Assembly (NCBI RefSeq): GCF_019947135.1
Contig: NZ_JAGSHT010000018.1
Coordinates: forward strand, 1 to 64,000
DNA length: 64,000 nucleotides
Direction of reading: 5' to 3'
DNA from: Occultella gossypii
GTDB lineage: Bacteria > Actinomycetota > Actinomycetes > Actinomycetales > Beutenbergiaceae
Positions 8,339 through 15,748 of the stretch are shown one piece after another; the first letter of the stretch is position 1, and each line of letters begins with the position of its first letter. Made by a program: the position numbers and the translations under genes. A model generated the notes under the pieces. It was not told the origin of the DNA and made no database searches. It worked only from the letters and a program-made list of their open reading frames with translations.

Positions 8339-8698
8339 TCAGGCCCAGCCGAGCTCGTGGAGCCGGTCGTCGTCGATCCCGAAGTGGTGCGCGATCTCGT
8401 GGATCACGGTGACGGCGACCTCCTCGGCCACCTCATCCTTGGACTCGCAGAAGCGCAGCGTCGGGTTACGGAAGATCGTGATCCGGTCCGGCAGTGAGCC
8501 GGCGGCCCACCACTCCCCGCGCTCGGTGAGCGGGGTGCCCTCGTAGAGGCCGAGCAGGTCCGGGTCGTCGGCGTCGGTGGGCGGCTCGTCCTCGACCAGG
8601 ATCACGACGTTGCTGATGTGCCGGGCGAGTTCCTCAGGGATCAGGTCGAGACCGTCGGCGACGGCCTCCTCGAACTCCTCGCGGGACATCTCGATCAC
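8339..8698 (-). CDS. metallopeptidase family protein (zincin-like)
   Basis: The 119-residue acidic protein has the zinc-binding HEIAHHFGID motif at residues 100-109, matching the small actinobacterial minimal-zincin family. Peptidase activity is presumed from the HExxH motif, and the substrate is unknown. The GTG at 8698 gives the family-like N-terminus with M at position 4 followed by SREEFEE. A CACACT hexamer 6 nt upstream suits a leaderless start, while an ATG at 8689 is possible with a GGGGCG ribosome-binding site. The gene converges on galE. Confidence 0.85.
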   Translation of the reverse strand: MIEMSREEFEEAVADGLDLIPEELARHISNVVILVEDEPPTDADDPDLLGLYEGTPLTERGEWWAAGSLPDRITIFRNPTLRFCESKDEVAEEVAVTVIHEIAHHFGIDDDRLHELGWA

Positions 8699-8814
8699 CG
8701 CCCCAGTGTGACAGCAGATGCCGGATCTCCCGGGTTCGCGGCGGCCGTGCGTGGCCCGCCGGACCACCCCCGAACCACCCCGACGTGACCTCGCACACAG
8801 AGGGCCCAGGCGTT

Positions 8815-8844
8815 TTGCTCCGCGGGCCTCGCGTACCGTATGCT
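8815..8844 (+). promoter_or_regulatory. probable tRNA promoter
   Basis: TTGCTC (8815-8820) and TATGCT (8839-8844) are separated by 18 bp and lie about 50 bp upstream of tRNA-Glu. The local A+T content is higher than its surroundings. Confidence 0.45.
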
Positions 8845-8896
8845 TTCGGAGGTCTTGGGGCGCCGAACAGCGTCACGGGCGCTCAGCTTCAACCGG

Positions 8897-8969
8897 GCCC
8901 CCATCGTCTAGCGGCCTAGGACCCCGCCCTTTCACGGCGGTAGCACGGGTTCGAATCCCGTTGGGGGTA
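8897..8969 (+). tRNA. tRNA-Glu (TTC anticodon)
   Basis: A 73-nt cloverleaf with GCCCCCA/TGGGGGT acceptor arms, CCGCC-CTTTCAC-GGCGG anticodon arm and GGTTCGAATCC T-arm. The 3' CCA is not encoded. First of three clustered tRNA genes. Confidence 0.96.
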
Positions 8970-9011
8970 CGCACCACAATTGCATCGCACGTAGACTCAA
9001 GCCTCACCTGA

Positions 9012-9085
9012 GGCCCCGTAGCTCAGTTGGTTAGAGCGCCGCCCTGTCACGGCGGAGGTCGCCGGTTCAAGTCCGGTCGGGGTCG
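9012..9085 (+). tRNA. tRNA-Asp (GTC anticodon)
   Basis: A 74-nt cloverleaf with GGCCCCG/CGGGGTC acceptor arms, the anticodon loop CTGTCAC and a standard GGTTCAAGTCC T-arm. CCA is not encoded. A TAGACT hexamer at 8992-8997 could give it its own promoter. Confidence 0.96.
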
Positions 9086-9094
9086 CGAAACACT

Positions 9095-9120
9095 CGCCCG
9101 GTCATGCAGATGACCGGGCG
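9095..9120 (+). terminator. terminator between tRNA-Asp and tRNA-Phe
   Basis: CGCCCGGTCA and TGACCGGGCG form a perfect 10-bp stem with a 6-nt loop, followed by TTCGTTTC. It lies 9 bp after tRNA-Asp and before tRNA-Phe, so it may cut read-through or mark a processing site. Confidence 0.75.
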
Positions 9121-9130
9121 TTCGTTTCAA

Positions 9131-9203
9131 GGCTCTGTAGCTCAGTTGGTAGAGCGTTCGACTGAAAATCGAAAGGTCACCGGATCGACGCCGGTCGGAG
9201 CCA
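9131..9203 (+). tRNA. tRNA-Phe (GAA anticodon)
   Basis: A 73-nt cloverleaf with GGCTCTG/CGGAGCC acceptor arms and TTCGA-CTGAAAA-TCGAA anticodon arm. The T-loop reads ATCGACG, so position 54 is A where T is nearly universal and position 60 is G. CCA is not encoded. Confidence 0.94.
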
Positions 9204-9214
9204 CACACGGAGCA

Positions 9215-9244
9215 GACGCCGCGAACCACTCGGTCCGCGGCGTT
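9215..9244 (+). terminator. terminator after tRNA-Phe
   Basis: ACGCCGCG (9216-9223) and CGCGGCGT (9236-9243) form an 8-bp stem, extendable by a G-T pair, and are followed by TTCTC. It lies 12 bp past tRNA-Phe. Confidence 0.75.
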
Positions 9245-9248
9245 TCTC

Positions 9249-9325
9249 ATGCCCGACGGCGGAGCATGGGTCTGGCGGTCAGTCCCGCCTCACGTAGCGG
9301 GCGCCTTCCTGATGCCCGACGGCGG
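9249..9325. repeat. 14-bp direct repeat ATGCCCGACGGCGG, two copies
   Basis: Exact copies lie at 9249-9262 and 9312-9325, 63 bp apart, in the non-coding stretch between tRNA-Phe and the ABC exporter. No gene was seen in 9245-9484. The GCCCGACGGCG core is shared with the tandem array at 14238-14402. Confidence 0.7.
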
Positions 9326-9472
9326 CGCTGAGCTCGGGCGGCTCCCTCCCGTGGCGTGGTGAACGCTGGACTCGCCCGCCAACCGCTGACGCAGCCCTCT
9401 CTGCGCCCCCGGTCGTAGTCCCCGTCCTGGATCTCACCCTCCTGAGTGATCCCCTCGCGCGACCGGACCACG

Positions 9473-9478
9473 AATAAT
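9473..9478 (+). promoter_or_regulatory. -10 hexamer AATAAT, leaderless promoter
   Basis: AATAAT ends 6 nt before the ATG at 9485, in an otherwise G+C-rich region, and no ribosome-binding site is visible. This fits a leaderless transcript for the ABC exporter operon. Confidence 0.5.
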
Positions 9479-9484
9479 CGCACC

Positions 9485-10276
9485 ATGGGCCGACACGCCG
9501 CTCCCGTCTCCACCTCCCCCGAACCCGCTGATGACCCGATCGCCTCGGCCCGCGCTCTGACCAAGGTCTACGGCGCCGGTGCCACGGCCGTACACGCCCT
9601 GCGCGGCGTGGACGTGGACCTGGGCCGCGGCCGGCTGACCGCGATCATGGGGCCCTCGGGCTCGGGCAAGTCCACGCTGATGCACTGCATGGCAGGCCTG
9701 GACACCCCCACGTCCGGCACCGTCGAGGTCGACGGTCAGGTCATCTCCTCGATGTCCCAGCGCCAGCTCACCAACCTGCGCCGCACCCGGATCGGCTTCG
9801 TCTTCCAGGCCTACAACCTGGTCCCCACCCTGACCGCGGCGGAGAACATCACCCTGCCGCTCGACATCGCCCGCACCCCGGTCGACCGGGAGCGTTTCGA
9901 CACCGTCATCAGCACCCTCGGCCTGGGTGACCGGCTCACCCACCGACCCGCCGAACTCTCCGGCGGCCAGCAGCAGCGGGTCGCCTGCGCGCGCGCCCTG
10001 GTCGCCAAGCCGTCGATCGTGTTCGCCGACGAGCCGACCGGCAACCTCGACTCCAAGGCGGCCGGTGAGGTGCTCGGGTTCCTGCGCCGCAGCGTCGACG
10101 ACCTCGGCCAGAGCGTCGTGATGGTCACCCACGACCCCCGGTCGGCCTCCTACGCACACCGGGTGATCTTCCTCGCGGACGGCGCGATCGTGGGCGAGCT
10201 CCACGACCCGGCCGAGGCAGACATCCTCGAGGCCCTCGCCGCGCTCGGTGAGGCGCGGGAGCAGGACGCCTCCTGA
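9485..10276 (+). CDS. ABC transporter ATP-binding protein (MacB/LolD type)
   Basis: The 263-residue ATPase has Walker A GPSGSGKST, the Q-loop region with FVFQAYNLVPTLTAAEN, the LSGGQQQR signature, Walker B IVFADEP and the switch His in VTHDP. These features and the D-loop NLDS are typical of the LolD/MacB class that pairs with FtsX-like permeases. The ATG at 9485 was chosen from the adjacent AATAAT hexamer. The stop codon overlaps the permease start by 1 bp (TGATG), so the two proteins are coupled and form one exporter. The substrate is unknown. Confidence 0.92.
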   Translation: MGRHAAPVSTSPEPADDPIASARALTKVYGAGATAVHALRGVDVDLGRGRLTAIMGPSGSGKSTLMHCMAGLDTPTSGTVEVDGQVISSMSQRQLTNLRRTRIGFVFQAYNLVPTLTAAENITLPLDIARTPVDRERFDTVISTLGLGDRLTHRPAELSGGQQQRVACARALVAKPSIVFADEPTGNLDSKAAGEVLGFLRRSVDDLGQSVVMVTHDPRSASYAHRVIFLADGAIVGELHDPAEADILEALAALGEAREQDAS

Positions 10277-12876
10277 TGCTGCGGGTCAGCCTTCGCGAGA
10301 TCCGCGCGCACGGGGTCCGGTTCGCCCTGTCCGTGCTCGCCGTGATTCTGGGCGTCGCGTTCGTCGCCGGCACGTTCATCCTGCGGGCGATGCTCTCGGA
10401 CACCTTCGACTCCATCGTCGAGAGTTCCCTCCAGGGCGACGCCTACCTGCGCAGCGTCGCCACCACCTCCGACGACGGTCTCCCGGACGGCCCGCCGGAC
10501 CCTGGCGCCGGCTTCGGTGGTGCCCGGGACGGCATCGACATCACCCTCGCGGACGAGGTCGCCGCCGTCGACGGCGTTGCTCGAGCCCTGCCCGACGTCC
10601 AGGGACCGATCGTGATCGTCGGTGCGGACGGCACCGCCGTCGTCAACGGCCAGGCTCCCAGCCTGGCGCTCGCCCTGCACACCGACGACCCGGCGGTCGA
10701 CCTGGTTGCCGGCGAGGTACCCGTGGGACCGAACGAGATCGGGCTGGAGAGCGGCGCACTGGACTCCTCCGGCCTGGCCCTGGGCGACACCACGACCGTC
10801 GTGCTCGGGGGCGAGGTCCGGGAGGTGACGGTCGTCGCCGAGGGCGCCTACGCCTCCCCCACCTCCGGTGCCACCCTCGCGTTCCTCGACGCGGATGTGG
10901 CCGCCGAGCTGTTCGCCCCCGACGGGCTCGTGAACTCGATCGCGGTCTACGGCGAGGACGCCGTCAGCCAGTCGGACCTGGTCGATGCCATCACCGAGAC
11001 CGTGCTCGCCGACCACCCGGACGCGAACCTCGAGGCCCGCACCGGCGACGACGTCCGGGCCGAGGCGTCCGAGGCGATCAACGAGATCATCGGCTTCATC
11101 GGCACGTTCCTGCTGGTGTTCGCGAGCATTGCGCTGTTCGTCGGCGCCTTCATCATCACGAACACGTTCGCGATGTCGGTACGCCAGCGCCAGCGCGAGT
11201 ACGCACTCCTGCGCGCGCTCGGCGCCTCCCCGGCGCAGGTCTTCGCGGTCGTGCTCACGCAGGCGTTCGCCGTCGGTCTGGTCGGCTCGGCCATCGGCTT
11301 GCTCAGCGGCGTGGCCCTGGTGGACCTGATCCGCTGGATCCTGTCCCGGTTCGGAATGAACCTCACCGGCGAGGCCCCGGTCACCGCGTTCACCGCCGTC
11401 CTGTGCCTGGGCATCGGCACCGCGGTCAGCCTCGTCGCCGCAGCCGTGCCGGCCCGCCGGGCCGCGCTGACCGCGCCGGTGGAGGCGATGCGTGACGACG
11501 TCACCGTCACCGAGAAGTCCCTGCGCTGGCGCGCACTGGTCGGCGCCCTCCTGCTCCTGATCGGGGTCGCCGCGACCTATGTGTCCGTGGCCGTGTCCAC
11601 GGACGAGGACCCGTACTGGGGGCTCGAGCCCGGACCCTGGCTGGGCATCGGCGCCGGCGCCGTCCTGGTCGGGATGCTCGCCCTCTCCCCGGTGATCGCA
11701 CGCGCCACCCTCGGGGTGCTGGCGGCCCCGTTCGTCGCCGCGATCAAGCCGCTCGGACGGCTGGCCCGCGGCAACGTCATGCGGAACCCCCGGCGGACCG
11801 CCAGCACCGCGGGCGCGCTGATGATCGGCATGGCCCTGGTCGCCGCCTGTACGGTGCTCGCCGCGTCCGCCCGGGAGTCGACGACGGCGATCGTCGAGAC
11901 CGAGTACCGCGCCGACTTCGTGGTCCTGTCCGCCACGAACGCGGTGCCGGCCGAGGCCGTCACCGCCATCGCGGACCTCGATGACGTCGCGCGCGCCGAC
12001 GCCCTGTCCACGGCGCCCGTCGAGCTGAGCGGTCCGGGCCTGGACCCGACCGCCACCACGGTCATCGGGGCGCCACCGACGGCCTTCGGCACCACGCTGG
12101 AGATCGAGACCCTCGAGGGCGACCTGGCCACCCTGGCCGACGGCGAGGCCGCCCTGCACACGAGCGCCGCCCTCGAATACGGCTGGCAGATCGGTGACGA
12201 GATCACTCTGCGCACCGACGTCACCGAGCTCACCCTCACGGTCGGCGCCATCACGAACTCGCAGGCGCTGAACGCGGACGTCACCATCGGCGAGGACCAG
12301 CTAGCCGAACTCCTCGGCCCCGCCCCGGCGAACGTGGTGATGGTCGGCGTCGACGGCGTCGACGGCGTCCCGCTCACCGAACTCGGCGACCAGCTGGACG
12401 CCATCATCGAGCCCTACGTCGTGGTGACGGCGCTGACCGCGGACGAACTCGTCAACCAGATCGCCGACCGGGTGAACCAGGCGCTGGTGATCATCTACGC
12501 CCTGCTCGCCCTCTCCGTCGTGATCGCCGTGCTCGGCATCGTGAACACGCTCGCGCTGTCCGTGATCGAGCGGACCCGGGAGATCGGCCTGATCCGCGCC
12601 GTCGGCCTCGGACGTCTGCAACTGTCCGTCACGATCGTGATCGAGTCGGTGCTGACCGCGATCTTCGGGACGGTCGTCGGCGTCGTCGTGGGCGTGGCGC
12701 TCGCCGCCGCCGTGCGGTCGGTGTTCGCCGACCAGGGCCTGTCCGTGCTCGCCATCCCGTGGGACCAGCTCGTCGCGATCGTGGCGCTGTCCGCGGTCGT
12801 CGGGGTCCTGGCCGCCGTCTGGCCGGCGATCCGTGCCTCTCGGCTGCCCGTCCTCGAAGCGATCGCGCAGGAGTGA
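10276..12876 (+). CDS. ABC transporter permease, FtsX/MacB-like
   Basis: The 866-residue membrane protein has an N-terminal helix, an extracytoplasmic MacB-type domain (about 45-265), three helices, a further helix pair around 420-475, a second extracytoplasmic domain (about 540-730) and three C-terminal helices. This is the double-FtsX architecture of actinobacterial exporters of lipids, peptides or drugs. Cytoplasmic RQRQREYALLRALG and ERTREIGLIRAVGLG segments are the coupling helices of the two halves. It is coupled to the ATPase upstream. The protein ends in a short basic tail. Confidence 0.92.
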   Translation: MLRVSLREIRAHGVRFALSVLAVILGVAFVAGTFILRAMLSDTFDSIVESSLQGDAYLRSVATTSDDGLPDGPPDPGAGFGGARDGIDITLADEVAAVDGVARALPDVQGPIVIVGADGTAVVNGQAPSLALALHTDDPAVDLVAGEVPVGPNEIGLESGALDSSGLALGDTTTVVLGGEVREVTVVAEGAYASPTSGATLAFLDADVAAELFAPDGLVNSIAVYGEDAVSQSDLVDAITETVLADHPDANLEARTGDDVRAEASEAINEIIGFIGTFLLVFASIALFVGAFIITNTFAMSVRQRQREYALLRALGASPAQVFAVVLTQAFAVGLVGSAIGLLSGVALVDLIRWILSRFGMNLTGEAPVTAFTAVLCLGIGTAVSLVAAAVPARRAALTAPVEAMRDDVTVTEKSLRWRALVGALLLLIGVAATYVSVAVSTDEDPYWGLEPGPWLGIGAGAVLVGMLALSPVIARATLGVLAAPFVAAIKPLGRLARGNVMRNPRRTASTAGALMIGMALVAACTVLAASARESTTAIVETEYRADFVVLSATNAVPAEAVTAIADLDDVARADALSTAPVELSGPGLDPTATTVIGAPPTAFGTTLEIETLEGDLATLADGEAALHTSAALEYGWQIGDEITLRTDVTELTLTVGAITNSQALNADVTIGEDQLAELLGPAPANVVMVGVDGVDGVPLTELGDQLDAIIEPYVVVTALTADELVNQIADRVNQALVIIYALLALSVVIAVLGIVNTLALSVIERTREIGLIRAVGLGRLQLSVTIVIESVLTAIFGTVVGVVVGVALAAAVRSVFADQGLSVLAIPWDQLVAIVALSAVVGVLAAVWPAIRASRLPVLEAIAQE

Positions 12877-12985
12877 GCGATGCCCGCCGCGCGGGCACCG
12901 TGTTGCCGATCGGCCCCTGGCACGATTGGCTGTACCCAGTACGCGCGCGCGGAACGCGCCGCGAGTCCATGAGAGGTGAGTCACG

Positions 12986-13393
12986 GTGGTTGACAGCAGA
13001 ACACCCCCGACCGGGGCCAGTGAACCGTCCATCGGCCAGTTGGTCGGCAAGCTCACAGAGAACTTCTCGACGCTCGTCCGGGACGAGCTCCAGCTCGCCC
13101 AGGCCCAGTTGGCCGAGAAGGGCAAGTCCCTCGGTGTGACCGGCGCACTCTTCGCCGTCGCCGGAGTCTTCGCACTCTTCGGTCTCGGCTGGCTCCTCAC
13201 CGCCGCCATGTTCGGCCTCGCGACCGCGCTGCCCTACTGGGCCGCCGCCCTGATCGTCGCCGGCGCGGTCCTCCTGATCGCTGCGATCGCCGGCCTGGCC
13301 GGACGCGCCGCGCTGAAGAGCGCACCGGCACCGCAGACGAAGGAGAACGTGATGAAGGACATCGAGGCCATCAAGGCGGGAGTCAAGTCGTGA
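12986..13393 (+). CDS. phage holin family / DUF1469-like membrane protein
   Basis: The 135-residue protein has an amphipathic N-terminus (LTENFSTLVRDELQLAQAQ) and two transmembrane helices (about 50-75 and 80-105), the pattern of the actinobacterial Actinobacteriophage_holin-like/DUF1469 family. Despite the name, it is a chromosomal envelope protein with no phage genes nearby. The GTG at 12986 has a GAGAGGTGAG ribosome-binding region. It overlaps the DUF3618 gene by GTGA, a conserved pair in actinobacteria. Confidence 0.85.
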   Translation: MVDSRTPPTGASEPSIGQLVGKLTENFSTLVRDELQLAQAQLAEKGKSLGVTGALFAVAGVFALFGLGWLLTAAMFGLATALPYWAAALIVAGAVLLIAAIAGLAGRAALKSAPAPQTKENVMKDIEAIKAGVKS

Positions 13394-13698
13394 GCACCGA
13401 ACAGGACAAGCCGGAGACCCGCAAGCGCACGGCCGCCGAGATCGAGGCGGACCTGCTCCGCACCCGCGCCGAGATCACCAAGAACATGGACGAGCTGACC
13501 AGCCGGGTCGACCCGCGCCGTCAGGTGCAGGACCTCAAGGATCAGGCCAAGAACCTCGCGGACACCACCACCGAGCAGGCCAAGGCGTTCGCCGACGACG
13601 TGAAGGCCGGTAAGCCCAGGGCGCTCGGCATCGTCGGCGCAGCGGCCGCGGTGGTGGCCGCGATCGTTGGGATCTCGGTGCTGCGGCGCAGTCGCTGA
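13390..13698 (+). CDS. DUF3618 domain-containing protein
   Basis: The 102-residue protein begins with a charged region, followed by IEADLLRTRAEITKNMDEL and SRVDPRRQVQ, characteristic of DUF3618. A long amphipathic helix and a single C-terminal transmembrane helix (about 78-97) follow, ending in RRSR. Its function is unknown, and it is probably a membrane-anchored partner of the upstream holin-like protein, with which it is translationally coupled through a 4-bp overlap. Confidence 0.85.
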   Translation: MSTEQDKPETRKRTAAEIEADLLRTRAEITKNMDELTSRVDPRRQVQDLKDQAKNLADTTTEQAKAFADDVKAGKPRALGIVGAAAAVVAAIVGISVLRRSR

Positions 13699-13907
13699 CC
13701 TCCGGCGGAGCGCGCCGTCCCGGTCCGCCGGACACTGCGTTTCTCCGTTAGCGGAATAGCGGTGCTACGGCATCCGTTCCACCAAACGGGTTCGCCCATC
13801 GCCACCGTGACAAGGTACGGTGGGTCCCACGACAGATAACCCACTCCCGGTCGTCACTACGTCCTCGGACGGTGTGACACCGGCACCAAAGCGGAGGGGG
13901 TCACGCC

Positions 13908-14099
13908 ATGGGGCGCGGCCGTCAAAAGGCGAAGCAGACCAAGGTCGCTCGGCAGCTGAAGTACTACAGCCCCGAGACGGACTACAGTGCGCTCGAACGT
14001 GAGCTGACGAGTCCGACCCAGACCGACCTCGCGGACCGGTACGAGGTACCGCCCGCTGATGATGAGGACGAGTGGTCGCCGCAGTCGCGGCGCAACTGA
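13908..14099 (+). CDS. DUF3073 domain-containing protein
   Basis: The 63-residue, highly charged protein begins MGRGRQKAKQTKVARQLKYY and contains the SPETDY motif that defines DUF3073, a small family restricted to actinobacteria and typically next to purM. It ends in an acidic DDEDEW segment. A strong GGAGGGGG ribosome-binding site precedes the ATG. Its role is unknown. It faces purM convergently, with a 524-bp repeat-rich spacer between them. Confidence 0.92.
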   Translation: MGRGRQKAKQTKVARQLKYYSPETDYSALERELTSPTQTDLADRYEVPPADDEDEWSPQSRRN

Positions 14100-14237
14100 C
14101 CACTGAGCGGGGCGTGCCCGGCACGCTGGGTCCACGTGCGTAGGTAGGGCCACTGAGGCGCGCCGCCATCCGGCAGCGGGTGTCGGCGAGCCCGTCGCGC
14201 CGTCGCATTCACGATGGGCGGGCTGCGTAACGGTGCT

Positions 14238-14402
14238 GCCCGACGGCGTCGGGCATTCTCCGTAGGCAGCCCGCCCGACCGCGTGGGGCATGCTCCGTAG
14301 GCAGCCCACCCGACCGCATGGGGCATGCTCCGTAGGCAGCCCACCCGACCGCGTGGGGCATGCTCCGTAGGCAGCCCGCCCGACGGCGTCGGGCACGCTC
14401 GC
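14238..14402. repeat. 35-bp tandem repeat, about 4.7 copies, with palindromic core
   Basis: Full units start at 14269, 14304 and 14339, with partial units at 14238 and 14374. The consensus is GCCC(A/G)CCCGACCGCGTGGG followed by GCATGCTCCGTAGGCA. The outermost copies carry a GCCCGAC-GGC-GTCGGGC dyad, while inner copies are degenerate at that core. The units are directly adjacent without spacers, so this is not a CRISPR. It occupies the gap between DUF3073 and purM. Confidence 0.9.
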
Positions 14403-14463
14403 CAGAGCACTCGAACGCGAGCGAATCGCCACCCGTTCCCCTGGCGCCGATACGTTGCGGTGC

Positions 14464-14492
14464 GGCTCCGACGTACCCGGTACGTCGGAACC
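14464..14492. terminator. hairpin between DUF3073 and purM
   Basis: TCCGACGTAC and GTACGTCGGA form a perfect 10-bp stem with a 3-nt loop. It extends to 13 bp with one mismatch. Confidence 0.55.
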
Positions 14493-14586
14493 ACCCCCTA
14501 AGCGCGAGCGGGTCAACGTTCCAGTTGCGATGGTGAAGGATCTCGGCGATCCACCGGGTGGCCGGGGCCCTGCAGGGTGGGGTGGT

Positions 14587-14617
14587 TGCGCGACGAAGCG
14601 CCATCAGGCGCTGCGCA
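14587..14617 (-). terminator. hairpin after purM
   Basis: AGCGCC-ATCA-GGCGCT (14597-14612) is extended by an outer TGCGC/GCGCA pairing across a 5-nt bulge. It lies 7 bp beyond the purM stop codon on the minus strand. Confidence 0.55.
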
Positions 14618-14623
14618 CCGGGC

Positions 14624-15748
14624 TCACGACGTCCGGTAGTCGTTCACCAGGCGCACGCCGCCCCCGTGCACGCCCTTCGTCCCGGAGATCACCTCGTCCG
14701 ACGCATCTGCATCGAGGTCCTGCGCCGCGGCGATCGTGCCCAGCTCCCACGCCGGCAGCCCGAGTTCACGGCACCTGGCGAGCGCGGCATCGACCCCGTT
14801 CGCCTCGACCACGGCCACCATTCCGACGCCGAGGTTGAGCGTGTTCTGCAGGTCCGCCCACGGCACCGACCCGAGCCGGCGCACCACGTCGAACACGGGT
14901 GGCACCACCCAGGACGAGCGGTCCACGGTGGCCACGAGACCCTCCGGCAGCACCCGGGCCAGGTTCGCGGCGAGCCCGCCACCGGTGACGTGTGTGAACG
15001 CGTGCACACCGGCGCCCGGATCGGCCGCGAGCGCGAGGCAGTCGGCCGCGTAGACCCGGGTCGGCTCGAGCAGCTCCGCCCCGAGGGTGCGCCCGAACTC
15101 CGGCACGTCCCGGTCCAGCTCCCACCCGGCCAGCGAGATCACCCGGCGCACGAGCGAGTACCCGTTGGAGTGCAGCCCGCTCGCTCCCAGGGCGATCAGC
15201 ACGTCACCGGCCCGGACCCGCTCCGGGCCGAGCAGCGCGTCGGCCTCCACCACGCCGGTGGCGGCGCCGGCCACGTCGTACTCGTCGGGCTCGAGCAGGC
15301 CCGGGTGCTCGGCGGTCTCACCGCCGACGAGCGCGGCGCCGGCCACCTCGCAGGCACCGGCGATGCCACGAACGATGTCGGCGATCCGCTCCGGGACCAC
15401 CTTCCCGCAGGCGATGTAGTCCGTCATGAACAGTGGCTTCGCCCCGACCACGACGATGTCGTCGATCACCATCCCGACCAGGTCGTAACCGATGGTGTGG
15501 TGGATGTCCATGGCCTGGGCGATGGCGACCTTGGTGCCGACGCCGTCGGTCGACGTGGCCAGCAGCGGCTTGCGGTACGTCAGCAGGGTGCTGGCGTCGT
15601 ACAGGCCGGCAAAGCCGCCGACGCCGCCGAGCACCTGCGGCCCGTGCGTGGCCCGCACGGCGTCCTTCATCAGTTCCACGGCCTTGTCACCGGCGTGCGT
15701 GTCCACGCCCGCGGAGGCGTACGTGACGGGGGCGGTCTGTTCGCTCAC
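14624..15748 (-). CDS. purM: phosphoribosylformylglycinamidine cyclo-ligase
   Basis: PurM performs the fifth step of IMP synthesis, ATP-dependent closure of FGAM to AIR. The 374-residue protein shows TSTDGVGTKVAIAQ, the ALVGGETAEHPG segment and THVTGGGLAANLARVLP, all conserved in PurM. It starts with a GTG at 15748 that overlaps the purF stop codon by 4 bp (GTGA), so purF and purM are translationally coupled. The gene ends at a hairpin-rich spacer. Confidence 0.96.
   Translation of the reverse strand: MSEQTAPVTYASAGVDTHAGDKAVELMKDAVRATHGPQVLGGVGGFAGLYDASTLLTYRKPLLATSTDGVGTKVAIAQAMDIHHTIGYDLVGMVIDDIVVVGAKPLFMTDYIACGKVVPERIADIVRGIAGACEVAGAALVGGETAEHPGLLEPDEYDVAGAATGVVEADALLGPERVRAGDVLIALGASGLHSNGYSLVRRVISLAGWELDRDVPEFGRTLGAELLEPTRVYAADCLALAADPGAGVHAFTHVTGGGLAANLARVLPEGLVATVDRSSWVVPPVFDVVRRLGSVPWADLQNTLNLGVGMVAVVEANGVDAALARCRELGLPAWELGTIAAAQDLDADASDEVISGTKGVHGGGVRLVNDYRTS

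Larger units (their letters stand above)
14100..14623. other. non-coding spacer between DUF3073 and purM
   Basis: A 524-bp stretch without a convincing gene. It holds the 35-bp tandem array and two hairpins that may terminate the converging transcripts. Reading frames across the array reflect only its 35-bp periodicity. Confidence 0.7.

Noticed and set aside
8897-9203. Integration site of a mobile element at the tRNA cluster
   Set aside because: No integrase, no duplicated tRNA 3' end downstream and no change in gene character next to the cluster.
12986-13393. Phage holin indicating a prophage
   Set aside because: The holin-like family name is misleading. The gene is paired with DUF3618 as in many actinobacterial chromosomes, and no phage genes are near.
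13802-13830. Short inverted repeat CCACCGT/ACGGTGG upstream of the DUF3073 gene as an operator
   Set aside because: The arms are only 7 bp in a G+C-rich region and no regulator is adjacent, so chance cannot be excluded.
14238-14402. CRISPR array
   Set aside because: The 35-bp units are directly contiguous with no spacers, and no cas genes are present.
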